A stretch of 64,000 bases of DNA from Streptacidiphilus sp. PB12-B1b. GTDB lineage: Bacteria; Actinomycetota; Actinomycetes; Streptomycetales; Streptomycetaceae. Under the pieces are notes generated by a model. It worked only from the letters and a program-made list of their open reading frames with translations. It made no database searches and was not told the origin of the DNA. This document shows positions 31,118-40,824 of this stretch, piece by piece. The stretch is taken from positions 6,758,001 to 6,822,000 of the forward strand of contig NZ_CP048405.1 of assembly GCF_014084125.1 (NCBI RefSeq). Direction: 5' to 3'. How positions within the stretch are numbered: position 1 is the stretch's first letter; every line of letters begins with the position of its first letter. A program made the position numbers and the translations under genes.

Positions 31118-32137
31118 AGCATGCCCCTCTCTCCCCCAGCCGCGCCGCCACCGGCGCCCCCCGCCGCCGGCACCGCCGACGGCGGCCCCGCCCGCCTGGC
31201 CGGGGTCACCGCTTCGGACGCCGCCCTGCGGCGCTTCCTGCACGGGCTCCCCGGCGTCGACGCCGTCGGCCTGCAGGCCCGCGCCGCCGCGCTCGGCACC
31301 CGGTCGATCAAGACCACTGCCAAGGCGTACGCCATCGACCTCGCCATCTCCATGATCGACCTGACCACGCTGGAGGGTGCGGACACCCCCGGCAAGGTGC
31401 GGTCGCTCTGCGCCAAGGCCCTGCGTCCCGATCCGAGCGACCCCACCGCCCCCAGCGCCGCCGCCGTCTGCGTCTACCCCGACATGGCGGGCATCGCCCG
31501 CGCGGCGGTGGCCGGCAGCGGCGTCCAGGTCGCCGCCGTCGCCACCGCCTTCCCGTCCGGCCGCGCCGGGCTGCCGGTGAAGCTCGCCGACACCGCCGAG
31601 GCGGTCGCCGCGGGCGCGGACGAGATCGACATGGTGATCGACCGGGGGGCCTTCCTCTCCGGCCGCTACCTGGAGGTCTTCGAGATGATCCAGGCAGTCA
31701 AGGCCGCCTGCGTCCGCCCGGACGGCAGCGCCGCGCACCTCAAGGTGATCTTCGAGACCGGCGAGCTGCAGACGTACGACAACGTCCGCCGCGCCTCCTG
31801 GCTGGCCATGGCCGCCGGCGCCGACTTCATCAAGACCTCCACCGGCAAGGTCGCCGTCAACGCCACCCTGCCGGTGACGCTGGTGCTGATGGAGGCGGTC
31901 CGCGACTTCCGCGCGGCGACCGGCGTCCAGATCGGCGTGAAGCCCGCCGGCGGCATCCGCACCAGCAAGGACGCCCTGAAGTACCTGGTCGCGGTGAACG
32001 AGACGCTCGGCGACGACTGGCTCTCCCCCGACTGGTTCCGGTTCGGCGCCTCCAGCCTGCTGAACGACCTGCTGATGCAGCGCCAGAAGCTGACCACCGG
32101 CCGGTACTCCGGCCCCGACTACGTGACGGTGGACTGA
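31115..32137 (+). CDS. deoC: Deoxyribose-phosphate aldolase
   Basis: A 340-residue class I aldolase that splits 2-deoxyribose-5-phosphate into acetaldehyde and glyceraldehyde-3-phosphate. The Schiff-base lysine is in ADFIKTSTGK, with DEIDMVIDRGAFLSG and KPAGGIRTSKDAL completing the active site. An Ala/Pro-rich N-terminal extension of about 30 residues makes it longer than the short bacterial form and similar to eukaryotic and actinobacterial DeoC. GTG at 31115 is probably leaderless; an in-frame ATG two codons later is an alternative. It is followed after three bases by an aldehyde dehydrogenase that could oxidise the acetaldehyde product, so the operon makes metabolic sense. Confidence 0.94.
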   Translation: MSMPLSPPAAPPPAPPAAGTADGGPARLAGVTASDAALRRFLHGLPGVDAVGLQARAAALGTRSIKTTAKAYAIDLAISMIDLTTLEGADTPGKVRSLCAKALRPDPSDPTAPSAAAVCVYPDMAGIARAAVAGSGVQVAAVATAFPSGRAGLPVKLADTAEAVAAGADEIDMVIDRGAFLSGRYLEVFEMIQAVKAACVRPDGSAAHLKVIFETGELQTYDNVRRASWLAMAAGADFIKTSTGKVAVNATLPVTLVLMEAVRDFRAATGVQIGVKPAGGIRTSKDALKYLVAVNETLGDDWLSPDWFRFGASSLLNDLLMQRQKLTTGRYSGPDYVTVD

Positions 32138-32140
32138 GCC

Positions 32141-33710
<1,570 letters not shown>

Positions 33711-33718
<8 letters not shown>

Positions 33719-34616
33719 ACCCCTGCTCCGCCTCCCCGTCTTCAAGACCTACAAGCTGTTCGTCGGCGGGGCCTTCCCCCGCTCCGAGAGCGGACTGGTG
33801 TACGAGGTGACCGACCACAGGACCGGCGACTGGATCGCCAACGCGCCGAAGGGCACCCGCAAGGACACCCGTGACGCCGTCGCCGCCGCCCGCCGCGCCG
33901 CCGCCGGCTGGGCCGGGGCCACCGCCTACAACCGGGGCCAGATCCTCTACCGCGCCGCCGAGATGCTCCAGGGCCGCCGGGCGCAGTTCGCCGACGAGGT
34001 GGCCGCCGCCGAGGGCGTCGGCGCCAAGAAGGCCGCCGCGCTGGTGGACGCCGCCGTCGACCGCTGGGTCTGGTACGCGGGCTGGACCGACAAGGTCGCC
34101 CAGATCGCAGGCTCGGCCAACCCGGTGGCCGGCCCCTACTTCAACCTGTCCACGCCCGAGCCCACCGGCGTGGTCGGGGTGCTGGCGCCGCACTCCGGCA
34201 CCGGCTTCTCGCTGCTCGGGCTGGTGTCCGTGCTGGCCCCGGTGATCGCCACCGGCAACACCGCGGTGGTCGCCCTGGCGCCCGGCGCGCCGCTGCCCGG
34301 GCTGTCCCTGGGCGAGGTGCTGGCCACCTCCGACCTGCCCGGCGGCGTGGTCAACCTGATCTCCGGCGAGACCGAGTCGATCGCCCCGACGCTGGCCTCG
34401 CACAGCGATGTGAACGCGCTGGACCTGTCCGGGGCAAATCCGTCCGAAGGCCCCGGCTCGGCGCGGGCGCTGGAGACGCTCGCAGCGGATACCCTTAAAC
34501 GAGTACGGCGTCCAGCCCCCGGCCCCGACGGCGAGGACTGGACCGCCGCTCCGGGCACCGACCGCCTGCTGGCCTTCCTGGAGACCAAGACGGTCTGGCA
34601 CCCGATGGGAATCTGA
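33711..34616 (+). CDS. Truncated, probably non-catalytic aldehyde dehydrogenase-like protein
   Basis: A 301-residue protein homologous to the N-terminal cofactor-binding part of aldehyde dehydrogenases (KTYKLFVGGAFPRSESG, TGVVGVLAPHSGTGFSLLGL, VIATGNTAVVALAPGAP). It lacks the C-terminal half with the catalytic cysteine. The cofactor lysine of the KPAE motif is also replaced (ALAPGAP). The last 60 residues do not resemble the family's catalytic domain. The ATG at 33711 overlaps the preceding dehydrogenase gene by eight bases, so the two are translated together and may form a hetero-oligomer in which this chain is structural or regulatory (inference). Confidence 0.82.
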
Positions 34617-34743
34617 GGCCCCCGCGGCCCCGGAGACCCCCGCGAGCCGGGCGGCCCTCACCCACCCCCCCTGGGTCCGGTCGCCCGTTGAGAACGGGCA
34701 CGCGCTCCTCCCCCCGAGTGCGTGTCCGTTCGCGCGCCCCACG

Positions 34744-34823
34744 ACACACCGGCGCCACCACGCACCGGCACCGCCACGCACCGGCACCAGGACGCACCGG
34801 CCCGGCGACACATCGGCCCCGGC
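34744..34823. repeat. 16-bp tandem repeat, five imperfect copies
   Basis: Copies begin at 34744, 34760, 34776, 34792 and 34808. The best-conserved unit is ACGCACCGGCACCGCC; copies two to four share ACGCACCGGC exactly. The array is intergenic and a unit of 16 is not a multiple of three. Confidence 0.75.
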
Positions 34824-34845
34824 GCACTGCCCCCGGCGTACGGAA

Positions 34846-34892
34846 ACAGGACGGGTGCGGCTCCCTCCCCCGAGGTGCCGCACCCGTCCTGT
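34846..34892. terminator. Bidirectional terminator between the dehydrogenase operon and sigQ
   Basis: ACAGGACGGGTGCGGC (34846-34861) pairs perfectly with 34877-34892 around a 15-nt loop, in the gap between convergent genes. Confidence 0.8.
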
Positions 34893-35061
34893 CGTTGCCG
34901 CCGCCGGTCGGCGGTCCCCCCGGACCGTCCCCCGGACCGGCAGCGGCTCCCCCTGCTCCCCCGTCCCCCGGAACTCCCCGGGCCTGCGACCCCGTGATCC
35001 CCCCGGACCACGCGGACCCCGCGGTGGTGCTCCTCCGGCGACGTGCGCCGACCGCCCCCGT

Positions 35062-35765
35062 TCAGGCGACCAGCTCGCCGAAAGCCATACCCAGGTCGCC
35101 GTCGGCCGACGCCAGGGTCTCGTCCTCGCGCAGCCGGCGCAGGGCGCGCCAGATGCTGCTCTTGACCGTCCCGACGCTGATGTTCAGCACATCCGCGATC
35201 TCCGGGTCGGTGCGTCCCTCGTAGTAGCGCAGCACCAGCATGGTGCGCTGGTTCTCCGGCAGCTTGGCCAGCGCCTGCCACAGGACGGCGCGCAGCTCGG
35301 TGCCGCCCATGGCGTCGGTGTCGCCGACCGTCTCCGGCATCTCCTCGGTCGGGTATTCGTTGACCTTGCGGCGGCGCCACGCGGAGATGTGCAGGTTGGT
35401 CATGGTGCGGCGCATGTAGCCGCCGACCGCGGCCTTGTCGGTGATCCGGTCCCACGCCCGGTAGGTGCTGAAGAGTGCGCTCTGCAGCAGGTCCTCGGCG
35501 GCGTAGCGGTCACCGGTGAGGTGATACGCGGTGGCGTACAGGGCGGCGCGGCGCTCCCGGACGTACGCCGAGAACTCCTCGTCGTTGCTGGTGCCGCTGC
35601 GGGCACCGGCGGCGGCCGGGGTCTCCCCCTGCGCGCCGCCCTGTACGGCACTGCTCCCCCTGCCGCCGTGCCCGCGAACCCCTTGGGCGTCCCCTTGCCC
35701 GTCGGGAGCTCGCGGACCGTGGTTCCGAGAACCACACCCCGCAGCGACAGCGTCATGGTGTTCAT
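35062..35765 (-). pseudogene. sigQ: SigE-family ECF sigma factor SigQ, reading frame broken near the N-terminus as sequenced
   Basis: The C-terminal 180 codons encode a complete SigE-family ECF sigma factor: region 2 is EEFSAYVRERRAALYATAYH, LTGDRYAAEDLLQSALF and TYRAWDRI, and region 4 is LRYYEGRTDPEIADVLNISV. That frame, however, has no ATG, GTG or TTG upstream of region 2; its first ATG (35415) lies inside region 2. A plausible start, MNTMTLSLRGVVLG (ATG at 35765), is in another frame. One extra G in either of two G5 runs (35656-35660 or 35625-35629, coding strand) joins the two. The gene is divergent from afsQ1-afsQ2, as sigQ is in S. coelicolor. It may be a real mutation or a sequencing error. 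Confidence 0.75.
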
Positions 35766-35973
35766 GGAGGTGGTGCTGTGCGCGCCGTGCGCTCCGTGGC
35801 GGTGCTGCGGCGGGCGTCCAGGTCGCGCGGTTCGAAGTGCCGTGACGCTCCGGCCCTCGGTGACTGCGTTCATGATGCGCTCCCTGGTGGTTTTGGTGCT
35901 GGTGTTGCCGGGGTCCCCCGACTCCGACAACCAGAAGCCTGCCTGGCTCGCGTCATGGCGGTGTCCGCCGACT

Positions 35974-35989
35974 GTCACAGCACTGTCAC
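35974..35989. promoter_or_regulatory. AfsQ1 box between sigQ and afsQ1
   Basis: GTCACAGCACTGTCAC is an exact GTNAC-N6-GTNAC direct repeat with 11-bp period, the published AfsQ1-binding consensus. It lies 111 bp upstream of the afsQ1 start and 209 bp upstream of the probable sigQ start, where AfsQ1 controls sigQ in S. coelicolor. Confidence 0.8.
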
Positions 35990-36099
35990 AGAGCTCCGGT
36001 CGGCAGTGACCTCCGCGCCGTGCCCCCACCGGGCGAACACGGATGCGAAGAATCGGACAGGGTCGATCACCGGCAGCCCGATGGTCCAGAATGGCGGGC

Positions 36100-36777
36100 G
36101 TGTCACATCTGCTGCTCATCGAGGACGACGACGCCATCCGGACCGGTCTTGAACTGGCCCTCACCAGGCAGGGCCACCAGGTATCGGCCGCCGCCTCGGG
36201 CGAGGACGGCCTGAAACTGTTCAAGGAGAAGCGCCCCGACCTGATCGTCCTGGACGTCATGCTGCCCGGCATCGACGGCTTCGAGGTCTGCCGCCGCATC
36301 CGCCGCACCGACCAGCTGCCGATCATCCTGCTGACCGCCCGCAGCGACGACATCGACGTGGTCGTCGGCCTGGAGTCGGGCGCGGACGACTACGTCGTCA
36401 AGCCCGTGCAGCCGCGGGTGCTGGACGCCCGGATCCGGGCGGTGCTGCGGCGCGGCGAGCGCGAGAGCACCGACTCGCTCACCTACGGCGACGTGGTGAT
36501 CGACCGCAGCGCCATGACCGTCACCAAGGCCGGACAGGACCTCCAGCTGACCCCCACCGAGCTGCGGCTGCTGCTGGAGCTCAGCAACCGCCCCGGCCAG
36601 GCCCTCTCCCGGCAGCAGCTGCTGCGGCTGGTCTGGGAGCACGACTACCTGGGCGACTCCCGGCTGGTGGACGCCTGCGTCCAGCGGCTGCGGGCCAAGG
36701 TCGAGGACGTCCCCTCCGCGCCCACGCTGATCCGCACCGTCCGCGGCGTGGGCTACCGGCTGGACCCGCCCCAGTAG
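36100..36777 (+). CDS. afsQ1: Response regulator AfsQ1
   Basis: A 225-residue OmpR-family regulator. The receiver domain has the acidic pair in LLLIEDDDAI, phospho-acceptor Asp52 in LIVLDVMLPGIDG and the lysine of DDYVVKPVQPRVLD. The winged-helix output domain ends in LIRTVRGVGYRLDPPQ. The sequence matches AfsQ1, which controls antibiotic production, nitrogen-linked genes and sigQ. GTG at 36100 gives the same N-terminus and length as S. coelicolor AfsQ1; an in-frame ATG at 36091 is the alternative. It is followed by afsQ2 after 43 bp. Confidence 0.94.
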   Translation: MSHLLLIEDDDAIRTGLELALTRQGHQVSAAASGEDGLKLFKEKRPDLIVLDVMLPGIDGFEVCRRIRRTDQLPIILLTARSDDIDVVVGLESGADDYVVKPVQPRVLDARIRAVLRRGERESTDSLTYGDVVIDRSAMTVTKAGQDLQLTPTELRLLLELSNRPGQALSRQQLLRLVWEHDYLGDSRLVDACVQRLRAKVEDVPSAPTLIRTVRGVGYRLDPPQ

Positions 36778-36820
36778 GCTCTGCGGCGACCGCGACCACT
36801 CCCCACCCTGCGAAGGCGAC

Positions 36821-38461
36821 GTGACAGACCGTTCGAAGGCCACCCGGCCCAGGCCCGGGCTGGGGCTGCTGCGCCGCCTGCAGACCACCTCGCTGCGGAT
36901 ACGGCTCATCGTCGTCTTCGCGCTGGTGGCGCTGGCCGCCGCGGTGTCGGTGTCCGGCATCTCGTACTGGCTCAACCGCGACGCCGTGCTCAAGCGCACC
37001 CAGGACGCCGCGCTCAGCGACTTCCGCAGCGCCCTGGACCGGACCGTCACCGCCCTGCCGCTCCAGCCCAGCTGCGACGAGCTGCACCAGGCCGCGACAC
37101 TGATGGCCGACACCGGCCTGCAGTACGACGTGGTGCTGGTGCAGAGCGGCTGCGTGGCGACCTCGGCCCGGGGCATCACCATGTCCATGGTGCCCGCGAC
37201 GCTGGTCACCTCGGTCGGGCAGCCCTGCGCGCACTGCGCCACCGGGCCCGGCCAGTACCACCTGTTCTGGCAGCGGACCACGCTGGACGGCACGCCCTAC
37301 CTGATCGGCGGGGTGCAGGTGCAGCCGGTCGGCCCCACGGCGTACATGTTCAAGTCCCTGGACGACGAGCGCAGCGACCTGGACTCGCTGGCCTGGTCGC
37401 TCAGCATCGCCACCCTGCTCGCCCTGGTCGGCTCGGCGCTGCTGGCCCAGCTGGCCGCGTCCACGGTGCTGCGCCCGGTGGCCCGGCTGGGCGAGGCCGC
37501 CCGGCAGCTGGGCGCCGGACGCCTGGACACCCGGCTGGAGATCAGCGGCGCGGCCGAGCTGGCCGACCTGTCGCAGACCTTCAACCAGACCGCGGAGTCG
37601 CTCCAGGCCCAGGTCGAGGAGCTCAGCGCGCGCGAGCACGCCAGCCGCCGGTTCGTCGCCGACATGTCGCACGAGCTGCGCACCCCGCTGACCGCCATGA
37701 CCGCCGTCACCGACATCCTGGAGGACGAGGCGGACACCCTCGACCCGATGATCGCCCCGGCGGTGCGGCTGGTCGTCAACGAGACCCGCAGGCTCACCGA
37801 CCTGGTCGAGAACCTGATGGAGGTCACCCGCTTCGACGCCGGCACGGCCAAGGTCGTCCTCGACGACGTCGACGTCTCCGACCTGATCACCTCCTGCATC
37901 GACACCCGCGCCTGGCTGGACGCGGTCGAGCTGGACGCGCCGCGCGGCATCGTCGCCCGGGTGGACCCGCGCCGGGTGGACGTGGTGCTGGCCAACCTCA
38001 TCGGCAACGCGCTCAAGCACGGCGGCTCGCCGGTCCGGGTCCGGGTCCGGGTCGAGCGGGACGAGCTGGTGGTGACCGTCACCGACAGCGGCCCGGGCAT
38101 CCCCGAGGACGTCCTGCCGCACGTCTTCGACCGCTTCTTCAAGGCGGACGCCGCCCGCCGCCGCTCCGAGGGCAGCGGCCTGGGCCTGTCCATCGCCTCG
38201 GAGAACGCCCGCATCCACGGCGGCACCATCACCGCCGCCAACTCCGCCGAGGGCGGGGCCTGCTTCACCCTGCGGCTGCCGATGACCTCGGCCGTCGAGC
38301 CCGGCCACCCGCTGGCGGCGGACGGCGGACCCCGGCGCACCGGCCCCGCGCCCGCGCCGGGCGCGGCACCGGGCACGGACAGCGGCAGCACGGGCAGCGG
38401 CGGCGGCACGGGCGGCGGCGCGCCGGGCACCGACAGCAGTTCGAAGGGCACCACAGCGTGA
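36821..38461 (+). CDS. afsQ2: Sensor histidine kinase AfsQ2
   Basis: A 546-residue membrane kinase. It has a basic N-terminus, a first membrane helix at about 30-52, and an extracellular sensor domain (about 53-185) with several cysteines (QPSCDEL, VQSGCVA, QPCAHCATG). A second helix lies at about 190-215, then HAMP. The HisKA phospho-acceptor is His284 in ADMSHELRTPLTAM. The ATPase domain has NLIGNALKHGG, TDSGPGIPEDV and GSGLGLSIASENARIHGG. The C-terminal 55 residues are Gly/Ser-rich and disordered. It phosphorylates AfsQ1. The extracellular cysteine content is high and could form disulfides or bind metal. Its stop overlaps the next gene (GTGA). Confidence 0.93.
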   Translation: MTDRSKATRPRPGLGLLRRLQTTSLRIRLIVVFALVALAAAVSVSGISYWLNRDAVLKRTQDAALSDFRSALDRTVTALPLQPSCDELHQAATLMADTGLQYDVVLVQSGCVATSARGITMSMVPATLVTSVGQPCAHCATGPGQYHLFWQRTTLDGTPYLIGGVQVQPVGPTAYMFKSLDDERSDLDSLAWSLSIATLLALVGSALLAQLAASTVLRPVARLGEAARQLGAGRLDTRLEISGAAELADLSQTFNQTAESLQAQVEELSAREHASRRFVADMSHELRTPLTAMTAVTDILEDEADTLDPMIAPAVRLVVNETRRLTDLVENLMEVTRFDAGTAKVVLDDVDVSDLITSCIDTRAWLDAVELDAPRGIVARVDPRRVDVVLANLIGNALKHGGSPVRVRVRVERDELVVTVTDSGPGIPEDVLPHVFDRFFKADAARRRSEGSGLGLSIASENARIHGGTITAANSAEGGACFTLRLPMTSAVEPGHPLAADGGPRRTGPAPAPGAAPGTDSGSTGSGGGTGGGAPGTDSSSKGTTA

Positions 38462-38898
38462 AGCACAGCAGCACCACCTTCCCCGCGCGGATCGCCGCCG
38501 CGGTCCTGGCCGTGGCCCTCGCCGCGCTGGTCAGCGGCTGCGGCATCCGCGACACCACCCTGCCGGTGGACGCGGGCGAGGGCGCCTCCCGCACCGCCTG
38601 CCCGCCGTCGCCCGGGGCGAGCCTGTCGAATCTGGGACGCGAGGGGTACCCTTCCCCTGCCGCAGACTGGGGGCTGCCGGTCGCGTCCGGAGGCGGCCGG
38701 GCGGGATCGGCCGTCCCGCCGTCGCTCCCCGGCTCCGCGCCGACCCCCAGCCCCAGCCCGACCCCGACCGCGACGCCGACCGCGACGCCCGACGACGGAG
38801 GCACCCTGTCCTGTCTCCAGCCGACGGCGACGGCCACCGCCACGGACACCGCCACCACCGGCGCGACGCCCGCCGCCGCGCCGACCGCCACCCGCTGA
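38458..38898 (+). CDS. Small lipoprotein downstream of afsQ2
   Basis: A 146-residue exported lipoprotein with an n-region, hydrophobic core and lipobox LVSGC (Cys23 to be lipidated), then a low-complexity Pro/Thr/Ala-rich tail with TPTATPTATP-type repeats. It overlaps the afsQ2 stop, so it belongs to the afsQ1-afsQ2 operon. A lipoprotein gene at this place is standard in streptomycetes (SCO4905 in S. coelicolor) and may influence the sensor, by analogy with CseA. There is no enzymatic domain. The middle part is not recognisable, and the gene appears less conserved than its neighbours. Confidence 0.8.
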   Translation: MKHSSTTFPARIAAAVLAVALAALVSGCGIRDTTLPVDAGEGASRTACPPSPGASLSNLGREGYPSPAADWGLPVASGGGRAGSAVPPSLPGSAPTPSPSPTPTATPTATPDDGGTLSCLQPTATATATDTATTGATPAAAPTATR

Positions 38899-38993
38899 CA
38901 CGCGTGAACCAGAGTTCAGCCCCCGGCCCAGGCGGGGGAACCGCAATGACGACGTTGCGCGTCCTTCTCGGCGTGCATCGAGGAGGCACCGTC

Positions 38994-39608
38994 GTGGGTA
39001 CGGGAATCGGCCACAGGTCAGTCAGACCGGGCCATGTCGACGACCACCCGACCGGCCCGGACCGGACCGACACCGCCACAGCCACAGCCGCAGTCCCGGA
39101 CGATCCGGCCGACGTGAACCCGGGCAGCCGCCGACTGGGCCTGCTGCTGATCGCCGTCCACCTGGGCCTGGTGCTCTGGCTGGCGTTCCGGCCGATCTCG
39201 GCCGCGTGGATGGCCGACACCAACCTCACCCCGTTCGCCACCGTCCGCTCCGAACTGACCGTCGGCACCGCCCACGCCTACCTGGAACTGCTCCGGGGCC
39301 TGCTGCAGCTGGCCCCGCTCGGGGTACTGCTGCCGCTGGCCGGCGGACGCCGGGATGCGGCCCTGCTGCCGTCCTTCCTGCGCACCGTCTTCGCGGGCCT
39401 GCTCGTCGCCACCGGCGTGGAACTGCTGCAGTCCACCCTGAGCAGCCACCTGCTGGACGTGGACGACGTGCTCCTGGCGGGCATCGGCATCGGCCTGGTG
39501 CACCTGCTCGTCGTCCCGGCGGCCCGAGCCACCCTGCGCCGCCGCGACCGCCTACGCGCAACCCCGCCCCTCCGCCCCACCTTCGAAATCGCCCCCTCCC
39601 CCCACTGA
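38994..39608 (+). CDS. VanZ family membrane protein
   Basis: A 204-residue protein with a disordered N-terminus of about 45 residues and then four membrane helices (LGLLLIAVHLGLVLWLAF, ELLRGLLQLAPLGVLLPLAG, LRTVFAGLLVATGVELLQ, DVDDVLLAGIGIGLVHLLV). The conserved VELLQ-x-(6-8)-R/H-x2-DVDDVLLNxxG-type motif of VanZ proteins is seen as VELLQSTLSSHLLDVDDVLL. Family members give low-level glycopeptide or lipoglycopeptide tolerance; the mechanism is unknown. GTG at 38994 is chosen for AGGAGG at 38981-38986; ATG 38946 and GTG 38904 are alternatives in frame. Confidence 0.8.
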   Translation: MGTGIGHRSVRPGHVDDHPTGPDRTDTATATAAVPDDPADVNPGSRRLGLLLIAVHLGLVLWLAFRPISAAWMADTNLTPFATVRSELTVGTAHAYLELLRGLLQLAPLGVLLPLAGGRRDAALLPSFLRTVFAGLLVATGVELLQSTLSSHLLDVDDVLLAGIGIGLVHLLVVPAARATLRRRDRLRATPPLRPTFEIAPSPH

Positions 39609-39928
39609 CCCCCGAGCAGCCCGCAGAAGCGCCCCGCGCGCTGACTGCCCCACGCACAGACACCCCCCGCACGGGCGGCCCGCGTGCCGACGGCCCCGGC
39701 ACCCACACCCGGGCTCGCGCAGTAGCGCCCCGCGCGGCCGACCCCCAACCCCGCCCCCGAGGCGATCCCTGAGCTGACCCCCGAGCCGTCCCCCACGCCG
39801 GGTCATCCCCGAGGCGGTGCGGCTGGGGGCGGTGGATCGTCGTCCGGGCTGACGCCCGGGGCCGGGCCGGGCGGGAGGCTTGAGGCAGCACGAAGGACCG
39901 CCTTCGGACGACCAACGGGAGACCTGCC
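39609..39928. other. Intergenic region, no feature assigned
   Basis: A 320-bp cytosine-rich stretch between the VanZ-like and PspC-like genes. I see no gene, no strong hairpin and no clear promoter hexamers, although a promoter for the PspC-like gene must lie near its 3' end. Confidence 0.5.
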
Positions 39929-40123
39929 ATGACCGCCACCGCCGCCACCCTGCGCCGCCCCCGCCACAACCGCGTCATCGGCGGCGTCTGCGCCGGGATA
40001 GCCGCCCGCTTCGGCCTGGCCCCGCTCACCGTCCGGCTGCTGTTCCTGGCCTCCTGCCTGCTGCCCGGCCCGCAGTTCCTGGTCTACCTGGCGCTGTGGG
40101 TGCTGCTGCCGCAGGAATCGTGA
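39929..40123 (+). CDS. PspC domain membrane protein
   Basis: A 64-residue protein that is essentially one PspC domain: a short basic N-terminus, HNRVIGGVCAGIAARFGLAPLTVRLLF, and a membrane helix ending in YLALWVLLPQES. PspC proteins sense envelope stress in proteobacteria. In actinomycetes small stand-alone copies are common and their partner is usually unknown. The ATG at 39929 has GGGAGA upstream. A strong terminator follows 19 nt after the stop, so it is monocistronic. Confidence 0.88.
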   Translation: MTATAATLRRPRHNRVIGGVCAGIAARFGLAPLTVRLLFLASCLLPGPQFLVYLALWVLLPQES

Positions 40124-40142
40124 GGCCGCGGCGCGCACAGCG

Positions 40143-40178
40143 GGTCGGACCCGCCTCCGGGGGGAGGCGGGTCCGACC
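40143..40178. terminator. Terminator between pspC-like gene and the secreted-protein gene
   Basis: GGTCGGACCCGCCTCC (40143-40158) pairs perfectly with 40163-40178 around a GGGG loop, between convergent genes. Confidence 0.9.
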
Positions 40179-40218
40179 GCGTTCCAGCTCCGACCGCGTT
40201 CCGCTCCGGCCGTGCCGG

Positions 40219-40650
40219 TCAGCCGAGGGGCGAGTGCACCGGCAGGCCGCCGAGCGCGCCCAGCGCCCCCGCCGCGGGCAGGGCCGGCAGGCTCGCCGCG
40301 CCGGGCAGGCTGCCCAGGCTCGGGGCGCCGCCGAGGCCGCGGGTGGTGGGGGCCTTGGCGCGCAGCCCGGGGAGGTTCTGCGAGGCCTGCTGCACCGAGG
40401 GGGCGGCGGTGTCGACCAGGTCCTGCGCCGTCCCGGTCACCTCGTGGACGCTGCCGCTCCTGGACGTGAGCGCCTGCGCGCCGTCGGCCAGCGGGGCCTT
40501 GGCCAGGCCCTGGAGCGGGACGCCGCTGGTGGGCAGGCCGGTCAGCGGGGTGCCGGTCTGCTCGGCGGCGACGGCGGGAGTGATCGCGGCTGCGGCGATC
40601 GCCACGCCGAGCACGGCGGTACCGGCGGCCTTGAGCGTTGCCTTGTTCAT
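40219..40650 (-). CDS. Secreted low-complexity protein of unknown function
   Basis: A 143-residue protein with a clear Sec signal peptide (MNKATLKAAG, hydrophobic core, cleavage after ITPAVA). The mature 115 residues are rich in Gly, Leu, Pro, Ala and Ser (GLPTSGVPLQGLAKAPL, SLPGAASLPALPAAGALGALGG) without cysteines or known motifs. Proteins of this kind are exported by many streptomycetes and may be cell-wall-associated. The ATG at 40650 has GAGGAA upstream. No family was recognised. Confidence 0.7.
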   Translation of the reverse strand: MNKATLKAAGTAVLGVAIAAAAITPAVAAEQTGTPLTGLPTSGVPLQGLAKAPLADGAQALTSRSGSVHEVTGTAQDLVDTAAPSVQQASQNLPGLRAKAPTTRGLGGAPSLGSLPGAASLPALPAAGALGALGGLPVHSPLG

Positions 40651-40824
40651 GGCGGATTCCTCGCGTCGGGATTCGAGTGGGGACAGCGTTCGGTCCACGG
40701 ATGGCTACTCCGCGTGTCCGACGTGCCGCACAACGTATCCACGTGGTGCCGACTCACCCAAATCGGTGTCCCCTGATCGGATGAGCGGCGCCCGCCGCCC
40801 GGAGCGCCGCCACAGCGGCAATGC

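Larger units (their letters stand above)
34617..35061. other. Intergenic region with minisatellite and terminator
   Basis: A 445-bp region between convergent genes. It carries a five-copy 16-bp tandem repeat (34744-34823) followed by a perfect 16-bp-stem terminator (34846-34892). The remaining sequence is cytosine-rich and shows no gene. Confidence 0.65.

Noticed and set aside
38753-38895. Pro/Thr-rich repeats in the afsQ2-linked lipoprotein as a mobile or functional repeat
   Set aside because: Ordinary low-complexity wall-spanning linker typical of actinomycete lipoproteins.
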